A DNA stretch of 64,000 bases, taken from positions 2,232,001 to 2,296,000 of the forward strand of contig NZ_LT598653.1 of NCBI RefSeq assembly GCF_900078365.1, in the 5' to 3' direction. The first letter of the stretch is position 1. Each line of letters begins with the position of its first letter. The notes under the pieces were generated by a model. The model searched no databases. It had not been told where the DNA came from and was given only the letters and a program-made list of their open reading frames with translations. Both the position numbers and the translations under genes were made by a program. The stretch is from an uncultured Sphingopyxis sp. Lineage in GTDB: Bacteria > Pseudomonadota > Alphaproteobacteria > Sphingomonadales > Sphingomonadaceae. Of this stretch, positions 49,722 to 58,706 are shown piece after piece.

Positions 49722-51834
49722 GCTGCTGCGGCCGGCGCCACGGATGCTCGTCGCCCGCTTTCAGCGTGGCGACGGCTTCCGGCGCTTCGCCCAGATAGAT
49801 TGCCAGCCCGCCGGTTTCGGCAAGGCTGTCGCGGTCGATCGTCATCCAGCGCCCCGTGCATTCGCGCGGTAGCCAGCGGTCGCTGATCACGACGTCGGCG
49901 GCGGCGCACGCAGCGGCCATGTCGGCGCCCTCGATCCGGTCGCGCCCGCGCGAGGCGAGGACGATCCGCCGCGCCACGCCCTCGCCCTGCGCCCAGCGGC
50001 AGAAATCGCGATTGCACTCGACATGATCGAGGTCGGCGAGCGCCAGAAGCGGCGCATCGACCCCCGCCGCCTCGGCAACCGTATCGCGAACATAATCGCC
50101 CGCCCGGTCGCGCAGCAGCGCATAGCCGCCATCGGGCAGTGCGGCGGCGATATGCCGCCCGTCGCCGGTGACGAGCAGGCCGGGGCGCGGCGCGGCGAGC
50201 AGCGCCGCCATCCCGACCGCCAGCGGTACCGCCCCCGCCCGGCGCCAGCGCGTCTGCCATAACAATATCCACAGCCCGCCGAAGACCGCGAGCGCAAAGC
50301 CCCAAGGCGGAAAGCTCGGCAGCGTCGCAACCGCGCCCGGCGCCTCGGCGACGCCATGCGCCAGCGCGATCAGTGCGCGCAACGCCTGCTCGGCAATCCA
50401 CCACAAAGGCGCGCCGAGGCCGACGCTGTCGAAGAGCAAGGCGAGCGCCTCGAACGGCATGATGACGAAGGTCGTGAGCGGGATCGCGACGACATTGGCG
50501 AGCGCGCCGTAGAGTCCCGCCTTGTGGAAATGGAACAGCGCGATCGGCGCCAATGCGACCTCGACGACGAGCCCGGTGATCAGCAATCCGGCCACGCCGC
50601 GTCCCAGCCGGAACAACCACGGCTCCTCGCGGCGCGCCATGAACGCCTGCATCCGCCGGCTCTCATGAAGCGCGATGATCGCCGTTACCGCCGCGAAGCT
50701 CAGCTGAAAGCTCGGGCCCGCCAGCGCCTCGGGCCGCCAGACCAGCACGATCAGCGCCCCCGCGGCAACGAGCCGCAGCGTCAGCGCCTCGCGCCCCATC
50801 AGCAAGGCGGCGAGCACGAGCAGCGCGGCGATGAACGATCGCAGCGTCGGCACCTCGGCTCCCGCGAGCCATGTATAGCCCCCGCCCGCAAGCGCCCCCG
50901 TCGCCGCCGCGAGCGGCAGGACAATGCCCGCGAGCGCGAGCCGCGGGCTCAGCGCAAGCAGCCGCATCGCGGCGAGCATCGCAAAAGTGACGACCGCGGT
51001 GACGTGCAGCCCACTGATCGACAGCAAATGCGCCAGCCCGCTGCGGCGCATCGCCTCCTCGTCGGCCTCGGAAATCGCGCCGCGATCGCCGGTGACGAGC
51101 GCGGCCGCGATGCCCCCCGCCGACCCTTCGATCTGCCCATGGATATGCGCGCTCGGCCGCACACGCACCGACGGCCGCGCCGTGCCGCGCCCCGGCGCGC
51201 GCGCAACCTCGCCGAGCACCGTCCCGACCGCACCGATGCCGTCGAACCAGGCGCGCTGCGCGAAATCATAGCCGCCGGGCAGGCTCGCGACCGGCGGCGG
51301 CATCAGCCGCGCACGAACCCCGATCGCCTCGCCCTCGGCGAGGCCCGCCGCCTGCTCGCCGCGCAGCGTCAGGCGCACGCGCGGCGGCAGGTCGCTCCGC
51401 CGCTGCGGCAGAGCGAGAATGCGAATCTTCCCTTTTGCGGGCAGCGGCTCGACGCGTTCGACGATCGCCGAAAATTCGGTCGTCGCCGGCGCAGCCAGCA
51501 CCGGGGCGGCGACCCAGACCGCGCGCAGCCAGACGAGCAAAAGCCCCGCGGCGACCATCCCGCACCCCGCGATCATCATGCGCCCGAGCCGGCGATGCCA
51601 GCCGATCAGCCATCCGGCGAGCGCCCCGCCCGCCAGTACCAGCAGCCCCCCGATCCAGTGCATCGCCGCGGGCAGCGCGAACCAGGCGCCGATTCCCGCC
51701 CCCAGCGCGACGGGCAGCCACAGGCCGATCCGCTCACGCTCGGCCTCCAGCCGCGCCTCGATCGCGTCGAGGGCGCGACTGCCGAAGCGAGCCGGCGCCC
51801 CTGCAATGGGCGTTTGAAGCTGCCCTGTCGCCAT
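49675..51834 (-). CDS. comEC: ComEC/Rec2-type competence membrane protein
   Basis: Polytopic inner-membrane protein of 719 aa, the predicted channel for single-stranded DNA in transformation. An N-terminal DUF4131-like region with two to four helices, then the Competence domain with HLLSISGLHVTAVV (about 290-303) and many helices to about residue 560. The C-terminal metallo-beta-lactamase domain is reduced and lacks the HxHxDH signature, as in other alphaproteobacterial homologues. ATG at 51834 is preferred to one at 51900. Runs into the end of lexA and is divergent from gltX. Confidence 0.88.
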   Translation of the reverse strand: MATGQLQTPIAGAPARFGSRALDAIEARLEAERERIGLWLPVALGAGIGAWFALPAAMHWIGGLLVLAGGALAGWLIGWHRRLGRMMIAGCGMVAAGLLLVWLRAVWVAAPVLAAPATTEFSAIVERVEPLPAKGKIRILALPQRRSDLPPRVRLTLRGEQAAGLAEGEAIGVRARLMPPPVASLPGGYDFAQRAWFDGIGAVGTVLGEVARAPGRGTARPSVRVRPSAHIHGQIEGSAGGIAAALVTGDRGAISEADEEAMRRSGLAHLLSISGLHVTAVVTFAMLAAMRLLALSPRLALAGIVLPLAAATGALAGGGYTWLAGAEVPTLRSFIAALLVLAALLMGREALTLRLVAAGALIVLVWRPEALAGPSFQLSFAAVTAIIALHESRRMQAFMARREEPWLFRLGRGVAGLLITGLVVEVALAPIALFHFHKAGLYGALANVVAIPLTTFVIMPFEALALLFDSVGLGAPLWWIAEQALRALIALAHGVAEAPGAVATLPSFPPWGFALAVFGGLWILLWQTRWRRAGAVPLAVGMAALLAAPRPGLLVTGDGRHIAAALPDGGYALLRDRAGDYVRDTVAEAAGVDAPLLALADLDHVECNRDFCRWAQGEGVARRIVLASRGRDRIEGADMAAACAAADVVISDRWLPRECTGRWMTIDRDSLAETGGLAIYLGEAPEAVATLKAGDEHPWRRPQQLSGNDEAVPTAALAR

Positions 51835-51893
51835 GCTAGGGGCACCCCCGATCCCCGCCCAACCGGGCGGCAAAGTGAGTGAAAGAGGCCCCG

Positions 51894-53360
51894 GTGGCAA
51901 CCGAAAACCAAAGCATCTCGGCCGAAGCGACGCCTGAAGCGACGGGCACCGACGTCGTGACCCGCTTCGCCCCCTCGCCGACCGGCTATCTGCATATCGG
52001 CGGCGCGCGTACCGCGCTGTTCAACTGGCTCTTCGCGCGCCACCATGGCGGCAAGTTCCTGCTCCGCATCGAGGACACCGACCGCGCGCGCTCGACCGAC
52101 GCCGCGATCGACGCGATTCTCGACGGCATGCAATGGCTCGATCTCGATTGGGACGGCGAGACGGTGTTCCAGTTCGCGCGCGCGCCGCGTCACGCCGAGG
52201 TCGCGCACGAGCTGCTCGCGAAGGGCGAGGCCTATCGCTGCTACCTCACGCAGGACGAACTCGCCGCGATGCGCGCCGAGGCGCAGGAGAAGCGCCAGCC
52301 CTTCCGCGTGCGCAGCCCGTGGCGCGACCGCGATGACGGCGACCCCGCGGCGCCGCACGTCATCCGCCTGCGCGCGCCGCAGGACGGCGCGGTGACGATC
52401 GCCGACAAGGTGCAGGGCGAGGTCACCGTCCAGAACGCCGAGCTCGACGATTTCATCCTGCTGCGGAGCGACGGCACGCCGACCTATATGCTCAGCGTCG
52501 TCGTCGACGATAACGACATGGGCGTCACCCACGTGATCCGCGGCGACGACCATCTCAACAACGCCTTCCGCCAACTCGCGCTTCTGCGTGCGATGAACTG
52601 GCGCGAGCCCGTCTATGCCCATGTCCCGCTGATCCACGGCGCCGACGGCGCGAAGCTGTCGAAACGCCACGGCGCGCTCGGCGTCGACGCCTATCGCGAC
52701 GAGATGGGCTATCTGCCCGAAGCAGTGAACAATTATCTCCTCCGCCTCGGCTGGGGGCATGGCGACGACGAAATCATCAGCCGTAGCCAAGCGGTCGAGT
52801 GGTTCGACCTCGACCATGTCGGCCGCTCGCCGTCGCGTTTCGATTTCAAGAAGCTCGAGAATCTCAACGGCCATTATCTGCGCGAAGCCGACGACGCGCG
52901 CCTCGCCCGTCTCGTCGCCCCGCGCGTCGAAAAGCTGGTCGGCCGCGCGCTCGACGGCCTCGACCGCGACCTGCTGACGCGCGCGATGGACGCGCTCAAA
53001 CCGCGCGCCAAGACGCTGGGTGAAATCGCCGACGGCGCGACCTTCCTCTTCCATGGCGATCCGTTGCCGGTGGACGAAAAGGCGGCCGAGGTGCTAAAGG
53101 CCTCGCCCGAAGGCCTGCTGGCCGCCGTGACACAGCGGCTGCGCGGGCTCGACGACTGGACGACAGAAGAGCTGGATGCCGCCGTGCGCGCAGAGGCCGA
53201 AGCCGCCGGACTGGGGCTCGGCAAGCTGGCACAACCCTTGCGCGCGGCGCTAACCGGCCGAACCGTTTCCCCGGGAATTTTCGACGTGCTGCTGTTGCTC
53301 GGACGCGATGTCAGTCTGGCGCGACTTGACGCAGCGCAACATTATCCGGCAGGGGCGTAG
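51894..53360 (+). CDS. gltX: glutamyl-tRNA synthetase
   Basis: Charges tRNA-Glu (and tRNA-Gln where the amidotransferase route operates). The 488-aa class I synthetase has FAPSPTGYLHIGGARTALFN with HIGG at 34-37, and KLSKRHG at 254-260 in place of KMSKS. A GTG at 51894 with AGAGG upstream is preferred; another GTG at 51879 is in frame. The first about 20 residues are a non-conserved Ser/Thr/Glu-rich tail. Upstream of gltA, same strand. Confidence 0.96.
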   Translation: MATENQSISAEATPEATGTDVVTRFAPSPTGYLHIGGARTALFNWLFARHHGGKFLLRIEDTDRARSTDAAIDAILDGMQWLDLDWDGETVFQFARAPRHAEVAHELLAKGEAYRCYLTQDELAAMRAEAQEKRQPFRVRSPWRDRDDGDPAAPHVIRLRAPQDGAVTIADKVQGEVTVQNAELDDFILLRSDGTPTYMLSVVVDDNDMGVTHVIRGDDHLNNAFRQLALLRAMNWREPVYAHVPLIHGADGAKLSKRHGALGVDAYRDEMGYLPEAVNNYLLRLGWGHGDDEIISRSQAVEWFDLDHVGRSPSRFDFKKLENLNGHYLREADDARLARLVAPRVEKLVGRALDGLDRDLLTRAMDALKPRAKTLGEIADGATFLFHGDPLPVDEKAAEVLKASPEGLLAAVTQRLRGLDDWTTEELDAAVRAEAEAAGLGLGKLAQPLRAALTGRTVSPGIFDVLLLLGRDVSLARLDAAQHYPAGA

Positions 53361-53399
53361 CCACTCAACTCTCCCCGCCGTCAGAACAGGGAACAAAAT

Positions 53400-54683
53400 A
53401 TGACCGACACCGCAAAAATCACGCTGGGCGACAAGACCGTCGACAGCCCTGTCCTGTCGGGCACCGTCGGCCCCGACGTCGTCGACATCCGCAAATTCTA
53501 CGCCCAGACCGGCGCCTTCACCTACGACCCCGGCTTCACCTCGACCGCGAGCTGCGAATCGCAGATCACCTATATCGACGGCGACGAAGGCGTGCTTCTC
53601 CACCGCGGTTACGCGATCGGCGACCTCGCCGAACATTCGAGCTTCATGGAGGTCTGCTACCTCCTCCTCAACGGCGAACTGCCGAACGCCGACGAACTCG
53701 CGAAATTCGACAACACGATCACACGCCATACGATGCTGCACGAGCAGCTCGCGACCTTCTACCGCGGCTTCCGCCGCGACGCGCACCCGATGGCCGTCAT
53801 GTGCGGCGTCGTCGGCGCCCTCAGCGCCTTCTATCACGACTCGACCGAGATCCACGATCCGCACCAGCGCATGGTCGCGAGCCACCGGCTGATCGCGAAG
53901 ATGCCGACGATCGCGGCGATGGCGTATAAATATTCGGTCGGCCAGCCCTTCGTCTATCCGCGCAACGACCTCAGCTACACGGGCAATTTCCTGCGCATGA
54001 CCTTCGGCGTTCCGGCGGAGGAATATGAGGTCGTTCCCGCCGTCGAGCGCGCGCTCGACCGCATCTTCATTCTCCACGCCGATCACGAACAGAATGCGTC
54101 GACCTCGACCGTCCGCCTCGCGGGTTCGTCGGGCGCCAATCCCTTCGCGTGCATCGCGGCGGGCATCGCCTGCCTCTGGGGCCCCGCGCACGGCGGCGCG
54201 AACGAGGCCGCGCTCAATATGCTGCGCGAAATCGGACGCCCCGAGCGCATCCCCGAATATATCGCGCGCGCGAAGGACAAGGACGATCCGTTCCGCCTGA
54301 TGGGCTTCGGCCACCGCGTCTACAAGAATTACGACCCCCGCGCGACCGTGATGCAGAAGACGGTGCGCGAAGTGTTCGACGCGCTCAAGGTCAACGATCC
54401 GGTTTTCGAGGTCGCGCTGCAGCTCGAGGAAATGGCGCTGAGCGATCCCTATTTCATCGAAAAGAAGCTGTTCCCCAACGTCGATTTCTATTCGGGGGTG
54501 ATCCTGTCGGCGATCGGTTTCCCGACGACGATGTTCACCGCGCTCTTCGCGCTCGCCCGCACCGTCGGCTGGGTCGCGCAGTGGAACGAGATGATCTCGG
54601 ACCCCGCGCAGAAGATCGGCCGCCCACGCCAGCTCTACACCGGCCCGGCGCAGCGCCCGTTCGTGCCCGTCGACAAGCGCTGA
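53400..54683 (+). CDS. gltA: citrate synthase
   Basis: Condenses acetyl-CoA and oxaloacetate to start the citric acid cycle. Hexameric Gram-negative type, 427 aa, with TASCESQITYIDGDEGVLLHRG, HADHEQNASTSTVR, the catalytic His in WGPAHGGAN, the second His in MGFGHRVYKNYDPRA and Asp in NVDFYSG. Follows gltX by 39 bp, and a strong terminator stands 26 bp after its stop. Confidence 0.98.
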   Translation: MTDTAKITLGDKTVDSPVLSGTVGPDVVDIRKFYAQTGAFTYDPGFTSTASCESQITYIDGDEGVLLHRGYAIGDLAEHSSFMEVCYLLLNGELPNADELAKFDNTITRHTMLHEQLATFYRGFRRDAHPMAVMCGVVGALSAFYHDSTEIHDPHQRMVASHRLIAKMPTIAAMAYKYSVGQPFVYPRNDLSYTGNFLRMTFGVPAEEYEVVPAVERALDRIFILHADHEQNASTSTVRLAGSSGANPFACIAAGIACLWGPAHGGANEAALNMLREIGRPERIPEYIARAKDKDDPFRLMGFGHRVYKNYDPRATVMQKTVREVFDALKVNDPVFEVALQLEEMALSDPYFIEKKLFPNVDFYSGVILSAIGFPTTMFTALFALARTVGWVAQWNEMISDPAQKIGRPRQLYTGPAQRPFVPVDKR

Positions 54684-54709
54684 GGCGATCCCTCAAGGAA
54701 ACAACAAAA

Positions 54710-54735
54710 GGGGTCGCACTGCGGCCCCTTTTTTT
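54710..54735 (+). terminator. Rho-independent terminator of gltA
   Basis: Eight-pair stem GGGGTCGC/GCGGCCCC (one G-T pair) with loop ACT, followed by seven T. The clearest intrinsic terminator in the window. Confidence 0.9.
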
Positions 54736-54784
54736 AGCCAAGCGGGAAGCCCTCCAATATGCCAACGGCGCCCGCGTAAACCGA

Positions 54785-54814
54785 CGGCGGCCCCCGCCTT
54801 CGCGGGGGCGGCGG
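54785..54814. repeat. single-arm hairpin, CGTCGCCCCCGCG family
   Basis: One GGCGGCCCCCGC-CTTC-GCGGGGGCGGC hairpin between gltA and the NnrU gene; probably half of the bipartite element. Confidence 0.7.
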
Positions 54815-54832
54815 ATTGAAAAGACGCCCCGT

Positions 54833-55534
54833 CTACCCCACCCAGCGCCAGATGCCCGCGACCATATACCCGAGCGCCCCGTGCGCCCAAGTCGCGGCCG
54901 CCCACAGGACGATCCCCCCAAACAGCGCATGCCCGCGCGGAATCGTCTCGCGCCACGGCGCCGCGCCCGCGAGCTGCCGCGCATAGGGGACGAAGCTCGT
55001 CCGCGCCGCCCATCCGCGCCACGCCTCGCCCATCAGCCGCGCCTTCTTCGCATCCTGCCCCGCCGAGCCGACGAGCGCGAGGAAGGCGATCGTCGCCGAC
55101 AAGACGATCTGGCCCGGCGTCGGCATCACGATGACATGCGCGAGCGCCCATAAAGCGAAGCCCCACATCATCGGATGTCGCGTGATCGCGAACACGCCGC
55201 GCGGCGCGGCCGCCGCGTCCCTCGCGGCATGCGGCGCGGGCAGCGCCGGATTGCCGATCAGCGATCCCATGAACAATATGCTCGCGATCAACACGATCAG
55301 CGAGGCGAGCGCCCACAGCCCGTCTCCCACCGCCCACAGCGGCGGCTCGGGCGGCATGCCGCGCCACGCCTGCACGATCAGGATGAAGGTCGCGATCGCG
55401 ATCACCGAGTAGACGATCTGGAACCCCCGCTCGCCCAGCCGCCCCGCCAGCCCGGCGCGCAGCGGGTGCGACAGGAGGAGGTGCGACCCGACGAACAGGA
55501 CGCAGGTGACGATCAAGAGCGACATCGGTTGCAT
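54833..55534 (-). CDS. NnrU family membrane protein
   Basis: Integral membrane protein of 233 aa with six or so hydrophobic helices, resembling NnrU, a protein first linked to denitrification and related to isoprenylcysteine methyltransferase-like folds. The RHPMMWGFALWALAH segment (about residues 120-134) is the conserved core. Start at 55534 is supported by GAGGAGAG six bases upstream. No nitrogen-oxide genes are near, so a denitrification role is not implied. Confidence 0.85.
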   Translation of the reverse strand: MQPMSLLIVTCVLFVGSHLLLSHPLRAGLAGRLGERGFQIVYSVIAIATFILIVQAWRGMPPEPPLWAVGDGLWALASLIVLIASILFMGSLIGNPALPAPHAARDAAAAPRGVFAITRHPMMWGFALWALAHVIVMPTPGQIVLSATIAFLALVGSAGQDAKKARLMGEAWRGWAARTSFVPYARQLAGAAPWRETIPRGHALFGGIVLWAAATWAHGALGYMVAGIWRWVG

Positions 55535-55606
55535 CGACACTCTCCTCATTCGTGCAATCGCGATCGACCGCCCTGCCCAGCGACGACTCGAAGCAGTTTC
55601 GCCGAC

Positions 55607-55635
55607 ATCATCCGCGACAAAGGTAACAGTGTCAA
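55607..55635 (-). promoter_or_regulatory. candidate promoter of the NnrU gene
   Basis: Minus strand TTGACA (55635-55630), 17 bp, GATGAT (55612-55607), giving a leader of about 65 bases. The -35 is embedded in TGTTGACACTGTTACC, two TGTT-AC half-sites that could bind a regulator. Confidence 0.45.
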
Positions 55636-55694
55636 CATAGAGGGTGCGGGAATGGTGACCTGGTTTGAAAGGCAAGGCATGATTTGCTTTTCTT

Positions 55695-55770
55695 CGTCAC
55701 CCCGGACTTGATCCGGGGTCCCGCTCAGCGAGGGTGACAAGCGGGACCCCGGATCAAGTCCGGGGTGACG
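55695..55770. repeat. bipartite palindrome, CGTCACCCCGGACTTGATCC family
   Basis: Inverted arms in the 317-bp gap between the NnrU start and the end of the amidohydrolase gene. The rest of the gap (55771-55851) shows no recognisable feature. Confidence 0.9.
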
Positions 55771-55851
55771 AGGAAGGGAATGAACCTTTCAAGGACAAAC
55801 TACGTCACCACCGATGCAGGGGAAGGCAGACGATGAAACGCCTGCCCTCTC

Positions 55852-57303
55852 CTACCAGTCGTATGCGTTAGGCAACGCGCCTTCCTGCGGCGTCCGATAC
55901 CGGTCGCGCAGGCGATCCTGCCGCGTCGTCAGCGACTGCGCCTTGCCGTCGATCCACACCGCGGTCGGACGGCTGCCGAGCTCGAGCGGATCATTGTCCC
56001 AGATCACGACGTCGCCGGCGCGGCCCGGGCGTAGCGATCCGATGCTGGCCTCCATGCCCACCGCGCGCGCGGGCACGCTGCTGATCGAAGCGAAGGCTTG
56101 ATCCCAGCTCAGCCCACTCGCCCCCGGCACGCGCGTCAGGCCGACGAGATTGCCCGCATATTGCGTGACATAGCCCATCTTGTGTGCGTCATCGTCGTCG
56201 AACACGCCGACCGACACATCGACGCCCGCGGCCTTGAGCCGCCCCGCGTTCGATTGCGTCGCGCCGAGTTGTTCGAAGCTCGACGGCAGGTCGGTGAGCG
56301 GCGAGACGAGCACCGGCACCTTCGCCGCCGCGATCTCGCGCGCGACGAGCCAGCCTTCGGTCGCGCCGACGAGTACGAGCTTCAGCGCGGGAAATTCGCT
56401 CTTCAGCTTCAGCACATTGACGATGTCGACCGCGCGATCGACGCGCACGAACAGCGGCGTCGTTCCGTCGATCACGCGCACGAGCGCGTCGGCGTCGGCG
56501 CGCTGGATCATCGCATCATTACCCCACTCGGCGAGCGCCGCGGGGTTGCGCGCATAGCTGCGCGCCGCGAGCAGTTGCTCGCGGAAGAGGAGGAACGTCG
56601 CCGCGCGGCTGCCCCCCGCCTTCGACGCGCCATCCTCACCGAACGCGACATATTGCAGCGCGCGCGGGCGCGTCACCATGTCCATATCGTCGGCCAGATC
56701 GACCACCGCGCCCTGCCCGGCGAACAAATTGCTGCTGCCGCCCGGCGCGACAATCGCGCGCGTCACCCCCGCCGCGCGGTTGACCGCGACCGGCGAGCCC
56801 ATCGGATTGAGCGCGGGGGCGATGTCGAGCCCCGCCGAAAAGCGCGTGCGCGGCGCCGAGCGGTCGTTGGTGCCGCTTACCGCATCGACCTCGACCAGCC
56901 CGACGCGGCTGAACGCCGCGACAATGCCCGGCGTCACATAATGGCCCTCGGCATCGACGCGCTCGATACCCGCGGGAACCGCGACGCCCGCGCCCGCCGC
57001 GACGACCTTGCCGCCGCGCACGACGACGGTGCCGCCCTCGATCGGCGTGCTGCCGTCGCCGATGACGAGCTTCGCATTGGTGATCGCGACGTCCTGCGCC
57101 GCGGCGGGAGCGGTGAGCGCCAGGACGGCCGCCAATACGCTTCCCAATCCCGCTTGCACCGTGCCCCTGCGAAGGCAGGGGCCTATCACCTGTGCTCTCA
57201 TCGGTTCACCACCGTTCGTTTCATATCGACAGGACCGGAGATGGGCCCCTGCCTTCGCAGGGGCACGGGAGAGAATGGAAAGGAGGTTCGGGAGAGCACT
57301 CAT
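55852..57303 (-). CDS. amidohydrolase-like protein without metal ligands, 5' end invaded by palindrome
   Basis: Exported protein of the amidohydrolase superfamily; from ATG 57303 (ATGA overlap with the upstream gene) 483 aa. The N-terminal beta-sandwich strand AITNAKLVIGDGSTPIEGGT and C-terminal SIGSLRPGRAGDVVIWDNDPL are typical, but the HxH after TPGI is replaced (TPGIVAAFSRVG) and the later metal His residues are missing, so hydrolysis is unlikely. A signal peptide (LGSVLAAVLALTAPAAAQ) lies about 50 residues from ATG 57303 because a palindromic repeat is inserted; ATG 57201 (449 aa), inside the repeat, may be the start used. Confidence 0.8.
   Translation of the reverse strand: MSALPNLLSILSRAPAKAGAHLRSCRYETNGGEPMRAQVIGPCLRRGTVQAGLGSVLAAVLALTAPAAAQDVAITNAKLVIGDGSTPIEGGTVVVRGGKVVAAGAGVAVPAGIERVDAEGHYVTPGIVAAFSRVGLVEVDAVSGTNDRSAPRTRFSAGLDIAPALNPMGSPVAVNRAAGVTRAIVAPGGSSNLFAGQGAVVDLADDMDMVTRPRALQYVAFGEDGASKAGGSRAATFLLFREQLLAARSYARNPAALAEWGNDAMIQRADADALVRVIDGTTPLFVRVDRAVDIVNVLKLKSEFPALKLVLVGATEGWLVAREIAAAKVPVLVSPLTDLPSSFEQLGATQSNAGRLKAAGVDVSVGVFDDDDAHKMGYVTQYAGNLVGLTRVPGASGLSWDQAFASISSVPARAVGMEASIGSLRPGRAGDVVIWDNDPLELGSRPTAVWIDGKAQSLTTRQDRLRDRYRTPQEGALPNAYDW
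57160..57267. repeat. bipartite palindrome inside coding sequence, GTGCCCCTGCGAAGGCAGGGGCC type
   Basis: Arms CCGTGCCCCTGCGAAGGCAG and its complement about 60 bp apart. In frame it adds APAKAGAH- and PCLRRGT-like peptides between the ATG at 57303 and the signal peptide of the amidohydrolase-like gene. Confidence 0.88.
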
Positions 57304-58703
57304 TTCACATCTCCTTCGCCGGGCTGGCCCAGCTCGAAATCGCTCACCGGCCGCCGCTTCGGATCCTTGGCGTCGAACATCAGCGCGCCGTCGATCCACA
57401 CCTTTTCGGGGCGCGTATAGGCGCTGAACGGATTGCCGTTCCACAGCACGACGTCGGCCATCTTGCCGGGCTTCAGGCTGCCGGTCCGGTCGGCGATGCC
57501 CAATGCCTTCGCCGGATTGTAGGACAGCCAGGTCCACGCCACTTCGTCGCTGACGTCGATGCCGATACGGCGCCCCGCGGCGCGCGCCTTGGCGGCTTCC
57601 TGGTTCAGCCGCTGGATCTGGTTCGCATCGTCCGAATGGACGATCGTGCAGGCGCCGGCATTATAGACGAGCGGAATATTCTCCGGCACCGAGTCATAGG
57701 CTTCCATCTTGAAGCCCCACCAGTCGGCCCACATCGCCGAGCAGATGCCCTCCTTCGCGAGGATGTCGGCGATCTTGTACGCCTCGACCGCGTGGTGGAA
57801 GGTCGACACCTTGTAGCCGAATTCCTTCGACATATCGATAACGAGCGCCATCTCGTCGGCGCGGTAGCAGTGATTGTGGACGAGAATATCGCCCGCAAGC
57901 ACGCCCGCGAGCGTTTCCATCGCGAGGTCGCGGTCGACCGCCTTGCCGTCGTCGAGCTTCTTCTTGTACGCGACCGCTTTCGCCCAGGTCGCGCGATTGA
58001 CCGCGAAATTGCCCATGCGGGTCGAAGGCGCGCGGCCCTTGTTCCCGTAAACGCGCTTCGGATTCTCCCCGCACGCCATTTTCAGGCCATAGGGCGCGCC
58101 AGGAAATTTCATGCCCTGCACCGTACGCGACGGGACGTTCTTGAGCGTGATCGAGCGCCCGCCCATCAGGTTGGCGCTGCCCGGCAATATCTGCAGGCTC
58201 GTCACGCCGCCGTTGGCGAGCGCGCGGCTGAACCCCGGGTCCTGCGGCCACACGCTATGTTCGGACCAGACTTCGGGCGTCGTCGGCGACGTCGCCTCAT
58301 TGCCGTCCGAATGCGCGTCGACGCTGGGACTGGGATAATCGCCGAGGTGGCTGTGAATATCGATGATCCCGGGGGTGAGGAACTTGCCGGTGCCGTCGAT
58401 CACATCGGCGTCGGTCGGCAATTCCATATCGGGCCCGCCGATCCGGTCCACCTTGCCGCTCGACATCACGATCGACCCATTGTCGATCCGCCCGCCCTCG
58501 CCGTCGAAGATGGTGACGCCCTTCACGACCGTCAGCCGCGTCGGATAACCCTTGTAGGTCGACGGATAGGGATCCTTGTTGAACTTCGCGGGCTTCTCGG
58601 CGGGCTTGTCGCTCGCCGACGCGGTTTCCTTGCCGGTCGCCGCGCAGCCGACGAGCGCCAGCGACACCGCAGCCAGCAGGCTGCCCCTCACACCTTTGAT
58701 CAT
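57300..58703 (-). CDS. amidohydrolase family lipoprotein
   Basis: Predicted metal-dependent hydrolase of 467 aa, anchored as a lipoprotein (lipobox LVGC, Cys20). Metal-site features are intact: TPGIIDIHSHLG (HxH at 117-119), HNHCYRADEM and TFHHAVEAYKIAD for further His ligands, and HSDD near the C-terminal part for the Asp. The family includes imidazolonepropionase- and dipeptidase-like enzymes. It stands between a peptide transporter gene and the degenerate paralogue, with 3 bp and a 4-base overlap respectively, so the three form an operon, probably for peptide or cyclic amide use. Confidence 0.88.
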   Translation of the reverse strand: MIKGVRGSLLAAVSLALVGCAATGKETASASDKPAEKPAKFNKDPYPSTYKGYPTRLTVVKGVTIFDGEGGRIDNGSIVMSSGKVDRIGGPDMELPTDADVIDGTGKFLTPGIIDIHSHLGDYPSPSVDAHSDGNEATSPTTPEVWSEHSVWPQDPGFSRALANGGVTSLQILPGSANLMGGRSITLKNVPSRTVQGMKFPGAPYGLKMACGENPKRVYGNKGRAPSTRMGNFAVNRATWAKAVAYKKKLDDGKAVDRDLAMETLAGVLAGDILVHNHCYRADEMALVIDMSKEFGYKVSTFHHAVEAYKIADILAKEGICSAMWADWWGFKMEAYDSVPENIPLVYNAGACTIVHSDDANQIQRLNQEAAKARAAGRRIGIDVSDEVAWTWLSYNPAKALGIADRTGSLKPGKMADVVLWNGNPFSAYTRPEKVWIDGALMFDAKDPKRRPVSDFELGQPGEGDVK

Positions 58704-58706
58704 GGA

